5,093 bases of DNA, taken from assembly GCA_017353825.1 (NCBI GenBank), contig JAFMSC010000340.1, positions 1 through 5,093 of the forward strand. Reading direction: 5' to 3'. The stretch comes from Hyphomicrobiaceae bacterium (GTDB lineage: Bacteria; Pseudomonadota; Alphaproteobacteria; Rhizobiales; Hyphomicrobiaceae). The notes under the pieces are model-generated. The model searched no databases and was not told the DNA's origin. It was given only the letters and a program-made list of their open reading frames with translations. Made by a program: the position numbers and the translations under genes. Positions 1 to 4,887 of the stretch are shown one piece after another (positions within the stretch are counted from its first letter, which is position 1; each line of letters starts with the position of its first letter).

Positions 1-543
1 CATGCCGGCGCGAATGATGTCGACGTTGGAGTCGTTGAAGTTGATCCACTCAAGCCGCACTGTGCTTGAATTGGTGATCTTGCCCTCAACGCCGAGGCCG
101 ACGACCAACTCGGCGTTGCTGTTGCCGCCGTTGCCGTTACCGTTACCCTCACCTTTGCTGCCGCCGCCGCCGCCGCCCTCGTTGATCACGCCGATGCCGG
201 CCGTGCCGTACGCGAGGATGCCGGGGCTCATCAGGAAGCCGAGGCGGCCCCGCACGGTCCCAATAAAGTCGATGTTGTCCGAGTCAGCGAAGTCGATGTC
301 GCCCTCGAGGCTGTACACCATCTTGCCGCTCTGCCAGTTACGGCCGAGCTGGACGCCACCCACTAGGTCGCTGTTATTCCCTCCGCTGTCGATGGTGCCG
401 AGGTTCACGCCCGCATAGACACCGTTCCACGTCCACGGGGTGCCGCCCCAATCGCCGGGCCCGTCGGCGGCCGCCAGCGTGGCTCCCCCCGCCAGGCCCG
501 CTGCCGCGGTCAACGCCAACAGACTGCTACGCCACATGGTCAT
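1..543 (-). CDS. Outer-membrane beta-barrel protein, Omp25/31-like (3' end cut by window)
   Basis: Open from an ATG at 543 to the window edge, 181 residues with no stop. Residues 1-26 form a signal peptide (basic start MTMWR, Ala/Leu/Gly core, likely cleavage after ATLAAA). The mature part alternates polar and hydrophobic residues as membrane strands do: NGVYAGVNLG (about 40-49), GGVQLGRNWQ (62-71), VYSLEGDID (76-84), RGRLGFLMSPGILAYGTAGIG (98-118), ELVVGLGVEG (145-154) and STVRLEWINFN (160-170). It matches the complete barrel gene at 1828-2451 along its length, and both carry FNDS followed by IIR near the C-terminus, so probably only 7-8 residues lie outside the window. The family is known for small eight-stranded surface porin-like proteins; the exact role (structural, adhesin or pore) is not shown. 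Residues 122-142 are a Gly/Asn-rich predicted surface loop. The start at 543 rather than the ATG at 537 is chosen because of ribosome binding site spacing. Confidence 0.9.
   Translation of the reverse strand, partial: MTMWRSSLLALTAAAGLAGGATLAAADGPGDWGGTPWTWNGVYAGVNLGTIDSGGNNSDLVGGVQLGRNWQSGKMVYSLEGDIDFADSDNIDFIGTVRGRLGFLMSPGILAYGTAGIGVINEGGGGGGSKGEGNGNGNGGNSNAELVVGLGVEGKITNSSTVRLEWINFNDSNVDIIRAGM
121..177 (-). repeat. Triplet and hexamer repeats encoding a Gly/Asn-rich loop
   Basis: Six perfect GCC units (160-177, plus strand) encode Gly123-Gly128 of the barrel protein. Nearby, GTTGCC/GTTACC hexamers (121-126, 130-135, 136-141, 142-147) encode alternating Gly-Asn. All units are multiples of three, so changes in copy number would alter loop length without shifting the frame. 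The repeat structure is seen directly; variability between strains is inference. Confidence 0.85.
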
Positions 544-552
544 CACTGATCA

Positions 553-560
553 CTCCCCTC
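553..560 (-). promoter_or_regulatory. Ribosome binding site of the 1-543 barrel gene
   Basis: The minus strand reads GAGGGGAG, then 9 bases, then the ATG at 543. The alternative ATG at 537 would have a spacing of 15 bases, so this site decides the start. Confidence 0.75.
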
Positions 561-571
561 GTGTGTGAGCT

Positions 572-588
572 TCGGTGCCCCACACCGA
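572..588 (-). promoter_or_regulatory. Small hairpin in the leader of the 1-543 barrel gene
   Basis: A six-base inverted repeat (TCGGTG at 572-577, CACCGA at 583-588 on the plus strand) with a 5-base loop lies just upstream of the ribosome binding site. The same CACCGA recurs at 597-602 inside the tandem repeat, so TCGGTG could pair with either copy. Whether it acts in the RNA is unknown. Confidence 0.35.
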
Positions 589-607
589 TCAAGTCACACC
601 GATCAAG
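581..607. repeat. 14-base tandem repeat upstream of a barrel gene
   Basis: CACACCGATCAAG occurs at 581-593 and again at 595-607, separated by one base (period 14). It lies 38-64 bases upstream of the start codon at 543, in the leader or promoter region. Tandem repeats in this position can bind regulators; no known operator is recognised. Confidence 0.7.
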
Positions 608-722
608 ACCCCATTCCCCGCAGGAGTAGTACGCGCAGGTTTGTGTCGAGCTTGGGATGTTTTTACGGCGGCCTTGGGAAGCGGCCGCACCCACCTCGGG
701 TCTAGAGGCCGCCATGCTCATC

Positions 723-751
723 AATACATCGGATAAAAGCAATCTGATCAA
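723..751 (-). promoter_or_regulatory. Possible sigma-70-like promoter for the 1-543 barrel gene
   Basis: The minus strand has TTGATC (751-746), a 17-base spacer, then TGTATT (728-723). Each hexamer matches 4 of 6 consensus positions. It sits in an AT-rich block (718-797, about 36% GC by hand count) that stands out from its surroundings. This would give a leader of about 170 bases containing the tandem repeat. The matches are only moderate. Confidence 0.25.
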
Positions 752-779
752 CGTATTAGATGTGAATATGGAGTCTCAT

Positions 780-1186
780 CTACACCTGATTGTTGTGTGG
801 CTGGAGCAACCAGCTTTGGAAAAGGCGGGTGCAAGTGCGACTCTGGCGTGCTTCTTGCTTGTACACGGTCCGACGCGACCCCCTGCTTTGCCTTCTCCGC
901 ACACGGGATTTGGGGCATGGACGGCGTGGCAAGGGGTTCGGGGTGATCCCGTCGTCTGGCTCTGGGTGTTGAGGTCCAGTCGGGTGCTTGCAACCTTCAA
1001 CCGGCGGCGCCTCCCACAGGCACTCGCCGGCCTTCGAAAGATATGTGCGGTGCTGATAGGTCGGGGCCGCCGCGCCGAATGCCGCGTCGTGGATCGAGCC
1101 TTATCGATCAGGCGACATGAGCTCATGTCGTCTGCGGCCACACGGGACAACACTGACAGCAACGCCGCCAGCCCAACGGCTAGCAT
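780..1186 (-). pseudogene. Possible frameshifted remnant of a small secreted protein gene
   Basis: From an ATG at 1186 the minus strand encodes a signal-peptide-like start (MLAVGLAALLSVLSRVAA, then DDMSSCRLIDKA). Near 1095 that frame turns into an Arg/Ser/Pro-rich shadow, while the adjacent frame (codon at 1094-1092 onward) reads protein-like: IHDAAFGAAAPTYQHRTYL, then SKAGECLWEAPPVEGCKHP. A single one-base slip joins the two. The second frame continues to a TAG at 782-780, but below about 930 it becomes basic and unconvincing, so further decay is likely. No family is recognised. There is no well-spaced ribosome binding site; AAGG directly abuts the ATG. The reading-frame switch and secretion-type start are seen; that this was once a gene is inference, and chance open frames in GC-rich DNA are the main alternative. 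Confidence 0.3.
1113..1130. repeat. Perfect 18-base palindrome
   Basis: CGACATGAGCTCATGTCG is fully self-complementary with no spacer. Flanking bases 1112 and 1131 do not extend it. It lies within the possible pseudogene. Such symmetry suits a dimeric DNA-binding protein, but no family's operator is recognised. Confidence 0.8.
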
Positions 1187-1810
1187 CCTTAAGGCCAGGA
1201 TATGGGTTGTCGGGCCTCCCAAGGGAACCCGAAGACGGGTCGGCAAGAGGACTGCCGCCTATTTGAGCGACCTCCTGTACGCCCCCGGCCTTTGAGACGA
1301 GGTCTTCAGAGCAGGCCTTCAGACCGGCCCTCAGACCGGGGAGCATGTCACCTCAACATCCCCGTTCCCCTGATCAGCGGGCTTGGAGCGCGGAAATTCT
1401 GCGAGCCGGCACGCCTGGTGGTAGCCACCCACGGCGCCATGCGCGCCGCGTTGGAGGACGCGTTCTCAATCCTCGTCGGCCTGCGGGATTGGAACGTGGT
1501 GCTCCTTGCACAACAGTTCCGCTGCCTCCGCGCCCGGTTTGCCGGTCGATGTCCCGCGCGTCCATGATGGCCGGATGGCAACTCGCCTCGGTGGTCGGAG
1601 CGAAGCCTCACGCCGCCTGTCGCGAGCAGCGCCAGCCAACCTGCGAGGACGACCCCCGGAGACACGCCTGCCTCAAAAATCGTGACGGCGGCAAGAATGG
1701 GGTTGCCGCTTGCGCTCCACAAGAGCCGCCGCGCGCTCCTCTCTCCACCCTTGCCGGTCGCTGCCGGAGGTTTTCCGACCTGTGGCGTTCGGCTTGTTCC
1801 CGTCGCTGCC
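1187..1810. other. Gene-poor spacer between the two barrel genes
   Basis: No reading frame here has both a credible start with a ribosome binding site and protein-like content throughout. Open stretches occur on both strands. On plus, 1202-1567 is open, and its second half looks more protein-like (around THGAMRAALEDAF). On minus, 1348-1722 is open, starting with a hydrophobic stretch (NPILAAVTIFEAG) and then becoming Arg/His-rich. Another minus frame ends in a Glu/Lys-rich stretch (EAAELLCKEHHVPIPQADED) in the same codon phase as the plus frame. These may be decayed gene pieces or chance. A short degenerate direct repeat (TCAGA at 1306, 1319 and 1331) and a 10-base repeat GTCGCTGCCG (1757-1766, 1802-1811) are also present. 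Confidence 0.5.
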
Positions 1811-1829
1811 GAGGCGTGCTGCGCGCCTC
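1811..1829 (-). terminator. Possible hairpin terminator of the 1828-2451 barrel gene
   Basis: GAGGCG (1811-1816) and CGCCTC (1824-1829) form a six-base GC-rich stem with a 7-base loop overlapping the stop codon. No T-run follows on the minus strand, so it is not a canonical intrinsic terminator. Confidence 0.2.
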
Positions 1830-2451
1830 AGTTGCCGAACCTGAAGTTGATGCCGCCGCGGATGATGTTGATGTCGGAATCGTTGAAGCCCAGGTATTCG
1901 ACGCGCAGCGTGGTGCCCGCACTGAGCCCGGTTTCGAGGCCGACGCCGTAAACGAAGTCAGTGTCGCTGGCGCGGGCCGAAAACCGGTCGGTCAGGCCGA
2001 AGCCCGATACGCTTGCCGAGGCCGATGCACTGACGTGGCCGAAGCCCGCGGTCCCATACGCCAGCAGCCCCGGCTGGAACAGATAGCCGACGCGGGCCCG
2101 CGCAGTGGTCATCCAGTCGATGGAGCCACTGACCCTGGCCGAGATGCAGTCCGGTTCCGGGTTGCACACCCTAACGCCATCGCTAAAACTGATGTCAGAC
2201 CACGTGACATCGGCTTCAAGACCGTAGACGAGCTGGCCCCGCTGCCAGTTGTAGCCGATCTGGACACCTCCTAAGAAGCCGTTGGCCGGGCCCGAATCGC
2301 CATAGCCGAGGTGCAGCCCGGCGTACCAGCCCTGCCACAGCGGCGCAGAATAGTATTCAAGGGGCGGCCGGTAGCCGCTGTCGGCGGCGGCCGAAGCCGC
2401 GATGGTTGAGACGACGGTCAGTCCAATGACAGTGCGGTGCAATGTCGTCAT
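1828..2451 (-). CDS. Outer-membrane beta-barrel protein, Omp25/31-like
   Basis: A complete gene of 207 residues. Residues 1-23 are a signal peptide (MTTLHRT, hydrophobic core, then ASAAA before DSGYRPP), directing export to the outer membrane. Membrane strands are visible as GWYAGLHLGYG (41-51), GGVQIGYNWQ (61-70), LVYGLEADVTW (74-84), ARARVGYLFQPGLLAYGTAG (117-136), FVYGVGLETG (166-175), TTLRVEYLGFN (180-190) and the last strand INIIRGGINFRF (194-205), which ends in an aromatic residue as barrel-assembly signals do. This fits the eight-stranded OMP_b-brl/Omp25-31 type and its usual size of about 200 residues. Two Cys (96 and 102) lie in one predicted loop, and a Ser-Ala repeat (141-148) lies in another. 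The gene at 1-543 is a paralogue. The start at 2451 is preferred over an in-frame TTG at 2469 because GAGGGAA stands 9-11 bases before it and overlaps the TTG. Confidence 0.92.
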   Translation of the reverse strand: MTTLHRTVIGLTVVSTIAASAAADSGYRPPLEYYSAPLWQGWYAGLHLGYGDSGPANGFLGGVQIGYNWQRGQLVYGLEADVTWSDISFSDGVRVCNPEPDCISARVSGSIDWMTTARARVGYLFQPGLLAYGTAGFGHVSASASASVSGFGLTDRFSARASDTDFVYGVGLETGLSAGTTLRVEYLGFNDSDINIIRGGINFRFGN

Positions 2452-2460
2452 GTTTCGATT

Positions 2461-2467
2461 TTCCCTC
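2461..2467 (-). promoter_or_regulatory. Ribosome binding site of the 1828-2451 barrel gene
   Basis: The minus strand reads GAGGGAA, then 9 bases, then the ATG at 2451. It overlaps the alternative TTG codon at 2469, which argues against that TTG as the start. Confidence 0.65.
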
Positions 2468-2589
2468 AATGCGCCGGGGTCTGGGCCCGCCCCCGTCCGG
2501 CACGCATCTCGCGCGTTCGGCGAAACGGGTCTGAATGAGGTCGAGCGCGGCCGCGGCTCGTTCGAATCACGTGCAGTAGTCTGAGTTAC

Positions 2590-2601
2590 ATACCACGGTA
2601 T
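2590..2601. promoter_or_regulatory. Inverted repeat over the predicted -10 element
   Basis: On the minus strand ATACC-GT-GGTAT forms a 5-base inverted repeat with a 2-base centre, overlapping the candidate -10 hexamer (2602-2597). The position would suit a repressor site. No regulator is identified. Confidence 0.3.
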
Positions 2602-2625
2602 ACAGCGTCGTCAGATGATCGGCAA
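2597..2625 (-). promoter_or_regulatory. Candidate promoter of the 1828-2451 barrel gene
   Basis: The minus strand has TTGCCG (2625-2620), a 17-base spacer, and TATACC (2602-2597); each matches 4 of 6 sigma-70 consensus positions. Transcription would start near 2590 and give a leader of about 140 bases. It lies after mutL, so the barrel gene probably has its own promoter. Confidence 0.4.
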
Positions 2626-2687
2626 ACGCAGGAGCATCGCAAGGGACTTTTCCAGGTTTTCCACGCTCAAGGGAGGCGGGCATCTGG

Positions 2688-2708
2688 CCCGGATAACGGG
2701 CATCCGGG
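2688..2708 (-). terminator. Hairpin downstream of mutL, possible terminator
   Basis: CCCGGAT (2688-2694) and ATCCGGG (2702-2708) form a perfect 7-base stem with a 7-base loop, about 90 bases after the mutL stop. There is no T-run on the minus strand side, so a weak terminator or a transcript-end stabiliser is possible. Confidence 0.3.
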
Positions 2709-2794
2709 ATTAGCTGCAGGCATCGCGCCCTCAATCGTATAGCCCCATTCCAACGCGCGTTGCGGAACGGTTCAGTCCCAGCCAATCTGACGCG

Positions 2795-4576
2795 TCACCT
2801 TCGTCCGAACAGCCGTTCGATGTCGGCGAGCTTGAGTTCCACGTAGGTGGGGCGGCCATGGTTGCACTGGCCGGAGCGAGGGGTGGCTTCCATGGCTCGC
2901 AGGAGCGCGTTCATCTCCTCCGGCGTGAGCCGGCGGCCGGAGCGCACCGAGCCGTGGCAGGCTATACTGGAACACACCGCCTCCAGTCGCTCCTTGAGCA
3001 GGCTGCCATCTCCCTCGCCCAGCGCCTCGCGCGCGAGGTCGCGGACGAGGCCCTTCACGTCCGTGTCGCCCAGGAGCGCAGGTACCTCGCGCACCAGAAC
3101 CGCTCCTGGGCCGAAGGCTTCCAAGGCCAGCCCCAGTTTCTCCAGCTCTGGCGCCGCCACGGCGAGCGCCGCCACTTCGTCGGTGTCGAGATCGACGACC
3201 TCAGGAATGAGCAAGGTCTGGCGAGCCACGTCGCCCCCAGCCAGCGCCGCCTTGAGGCGCTCGTAGACCAAGCGCTCGTGCGCAGCGTGCTGGTCCACGA
3301 TCACAACCGAGTGGCGCGTCTGCGCCAGGATGTAGGTCTCGTGCAGCTGCGCGCGCGCAGCCCCCAGGGGGCGGTCGAGCAGCTCCGGTGCAGGCGGTTG
3401 AGCCGCAGCGGTGGCATCAGCGCTCGGGGCGGTGAGCCCGTCGAGGGGCGCTTGCCAGTCCTCGGCGAAGCCCGGACTCAGACCCGCAGGGTTTGGCCCC
3501 ATGCGCCCCACACCCGCAGCATTTGGCCGCTTCGCCAGCACATCCGCAACGGCGAGCCCGCCCGCTACGCTCGCCCGGTGCCCCGCCGCCTCCAGGGCCA
3601 ACCTGAGCGCGCCCGCCACCACACTGCGCACCCGGCCAGGATCGCGGAAGCGCACCTCGGATTTCGTGGGGTGGACGTTCACGTCCACCTCGCGCGGGGG
3701 TAGCGTCACGAACAGCGCGAGCAGCGGATGGCGCAGCTTGGGCACGAGGTCGCCGTAGGCCGCGCGCACGGCGCCGATCAGGAGCCGGTCCTTCACGGGG
3801 CGGCCGTTGACGAACAGGTACTGCTGGCCGGTATCGGGCCGGTGCAGCGTCGGCAGCCCGGCAAAGCCCGTCACCCTGACGCTGTCGCGCTCGATGTCGA
3901 CGGGGAGCGCATCGGCCAGGAATTCGCGCCCCATGATGCGCCCGAGCCTGGCGAGATGCCCGCCCGGCCCGCCCAGCTGCGCCGGCAGCTTAAGGCCGGC
4001 ACGCTCGCCGGTCGTGAGCGTAAACGCCACCGCAGGGTTCGCCATGGCTAGGCGCTTCACCACCTCGCAGATGCCGAGGTTCTCGGCTCGTTCGGACTTG
4101 AGGAACTTAAGCCGCGCCGGTGTCGCCGAGAACAACTCGCGCACCTCCACACGCGCGCCGGGGTTCAGCGCTGCCGGTCGCACGTCCTGTTTCTTGCCAC
4201 GTTCAACCACGATCTCGTGCGCCGCTGCCGCCTTGCGATGGCGCGAGGCGATGGCGAGGTGGGCGATGGCCCCGATTGAGGGCAGTGCCTCGCCGCGGAA
4301 ACCCAATGTGGCGATATTGAAGAGGTCGTCGTCGGCGAGCTTGGAGGTGGCGTGCCGTTCAACGGCCAAGGCCAGGTCCGCAGCGGTCATGCCGGCGCCG
4401 TTGTCGGTGACGCGGATCAGCGAGATGCCGCCGGCTGAGGTGACAACCTCGATCTCGCTCGCTCCCGCATCCAGGGCATTCTCGACCAGCTCCTTGACCA
4501 CGCTCGCCGGCCGCTCGATCACCTCTCCGGCAGCGATGCGGTTGACGATTTCGGGCCTGAGCTGGCGGATGGGCAT
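2795..4576 (-). CDS. mutL: DNA mismatch repair protein MutL (endonuclease type)
   Basis: Complete, 593 residues. MutL couples mismatch recognition by MutS to strand removal. The N-terminal GHKL ATPase (about 1-330) shows Glu29 and Asn33 in VVKELVENALDAGA, DNGAG (58-62), the ATP-lid GFRGEAL (92-98) and VHPTK with Lys305. An Ala/Pro-rich linker (about 335-402) leads to the C-terminal dimerisation/endonuclease domain, with DQHAAHERLVYE (428-439, matching DQHA-x2-E-x4-E), ACHGSVRSG (539-547), CNHGRP (571-576) and a terminal LFGRR. Length is normal for alphaproteobacteria. This motif set marks the metal-dependent nicking MutL used where MutH is absent, unlike E. coli MutL. The start at 4576 is chosen because MPIRQLRPEIVNRIAAGEV matches the conserved N-terminus; an in-frame TTG at 4621 would add 15 unconserved residues overlapping the upstream ORF. 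No ribosome binding site precedes the ATG, and the upstream ORF stops 10 bases before it, so coupled translation is likely. Confidence 0.98.
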   Translation of the reverse strand: MPIRQLRPEIVNRIAAGEVIERPASVVKELVENALDAGASEIEVVTSAGGISLIRVTDNGAGMTAADLALAVERHATSKLADDDLFNIATLGFRGEALPSIGAIAHLAIASRHRKAAAAHEIVVERGKKQDVRPAALNPGARVEVRELFSATPARLKFLKSERAENLGICEVVKRLAMANPAVAFTLTTGERAGLKLPAQLGGPGGHLARLGRIMGREFLADALPVDIERDSVRVTGFAGLPTLHRPDTGQQYLFVNGRPVKDRLLIGAVRAAYGDLVPKLRHPLLALFVTLPPREVDVNVHPTKSEVRFRDPGRVRSVVAGALRLALEAAGHRASVAGGLAVADVLAKRPNAAGVGRMGPNPAGLSPGFAEDWQAPLDGLTAPSADATAAAQPPAPELLDRPLGAARAQLHETYILAQTRHSVVIVDQHAAHERLVYERLKAALAGGDVARQTLLIPEVVDLDTDEVAALAVAAPELEKLGLALEAFGPGAVLVREVPALLGDTDVKGLVRDLAREALGEGDGSLLKERLEAVCSSIACHGSVRSGRRLTPEEMNALLRAMEATPRSGQCNHGRPTYVELKLADIERLFGRR

Positions 4577-4586
4577 GCTGGTTGCG

Positions 4587-4862
4587 TCAGCGCGGTCGGG
4601 GTCGGTTCTCGAATGCGGCAAGTTCGAGCGCGCCGTACTCCGGCAAACCTCTCACGGGGAAGGACACCCCAACGTCGTCCCCAACGTCGTCCCTGGCGTA
4701 GTCGCAGCATACGGCTTTTTGGGCACGTAGCCGGATGACCATCTCATGGGTGACCTGGGCCACGGTGCTGCTCGTAGCAATAATGACCAGCCGCACCTCG
4801 ATAACAGCCCTCCCTGAAGAAGCCGACGGGCATACCATCGAACCGAAGTCCGCGCTATCCAC
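4587..4862 (-). CDS. Small hypothetical protein between pgi and mutL
   Basis: An ORF of 91 residues starting at a GTG. I do not recognise the product. AGGAGG lies 9 bases before the GTG, only 25 bases separate the GTG from the pgi stop, and its TGA is 10 bases before the mutL ATG, so it fits a tight pgi-ORF-mutL operon and may deliver ribosomes to mutL. Visible content: a Ser-rich start, a Val/Ile-rich middle (about 20-46, IEVRLVIIAT) followed by Arg/Gln/Lys, a Cys-Cys pair (52-53), an acidic DDVGDDVG (58-65) from a 12-base duplication, and a C-terminus ending in ENRPRPR. There is no signal peptide or clear membrane span. Third-position GC looks lower than in mutL, so it could be a recent or non-functional ORF, or a leader whose translation matters more than its product. 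Support comes from the translation signal and spacing, not from homology. Confidence 0.45.
   Translation of the reverse strand: MDSADFGSMVCPSASSGRAVIEVRLVIIATSSTVAQVTHEMVIRLRAQKAVCCDYARDDVGDDVGVSFPVRGLPEYGALELAAFENRPRPR
4667..4690. repeat. 12-base tandem duplication
   Basis: CCCCAACGTCGT occurs twice back to back (4667-4678, 4679-4690). Its length of four codons keeps the small ORF's frame and produces DDVGDDVG. Confidence 0.8.
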
Positions 4863-4871
4863 GACCGGGGT

Positions 4872-4877
4872 CCTCCT
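4872..4877 (-). promoter_or_regulatory. Strong Shine-Dalgarno for the small ORF before mutL
   Basis: The minus strand reads AGGAGG, then 9 bases, then the GTG at 4862. It lies just after the pgi stop codon (4890-4888). It is the strongest ribosome binding site in the window and decides the GTG start. Confidence 0.6.
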
Positions 4878-4887
4878 GGGGTCAATC

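Larger units (their letters stand above)
2452..2794. other. Intergenic region between mutL and the barrel gene
   Basis: These 343 bases contain the barrel gene's ribosome binding site, a candidate promoter (2597-2625), a hairpin (2688-2708) and a GC-rich inverted repeat around a GCGGCCGC core (GAGC 2543-2546, GCTC 2556-2559) in the predicted leader. A TTG-started frame at 2567-2785 (72 codons) has no ribosome binding site and is not called a gene. Confidence 0.6.

Noticed and set aside
2..418. Plus-strand 138-codon ORF, Pro/Leu-rich
   Set aside because: It is the antisense of the barrel gene at 1-543; its proline run is the complement of the Gly-rich loop codons.
657..1295. Plus-strand 212-codon ORF
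   Set aside because: No ribosome binding site at the first ATG or at 714, it crosses an AT-rich block likely to be regulatory, and its second half is Arg-rich and unlike a known protein. Kept only as a weak possibility.
1345..2274. Plus-strand 309-codon ORF
   Set aside because: More than a third lies antisense to the 1828-2451 barrel gene; the rest is Arg/Pro-rich, and the start has no properly spaced ribosome binding site.
2555..2575. tRNA T-loop-like GTTCGAATC
   Set aside because: The flanking bases do not form the T-stem, and no acceptor or anticodon arm is present.
2720..2775. AACGCGCGTT palindrome with flanking arms after mutL as a terminator
   Set aside because: The stem needs a bulge and only a few pairs form; no T-run follows.
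2567..2785. Minus-strand 72-codon ORF after mutL
   Set aside because: TTG start without a ribosome binding site, and it covers the hairpin and candidate promoter of the barrel gene.
2858..3703. Plus-strand 281-codon ORF over mutL
   Set aside because: Antisense to conserved MutL motifs, no ribosome binding site, composition typical of a GC-rich shadow frame.
4577..4621. Longer MutL start at the TTG (4621)
   Set aside because: It adds 15 residues not expected in the family and overlaps the small upstream ORF; the conserved MPIRQL start is at 4576.
3807..4730. Plus-strand 307-codon ORF over the mutL start
   Set aside because: Antisense to the MutL ATPase domain; Ser/Arg/Ala-rich shadow.
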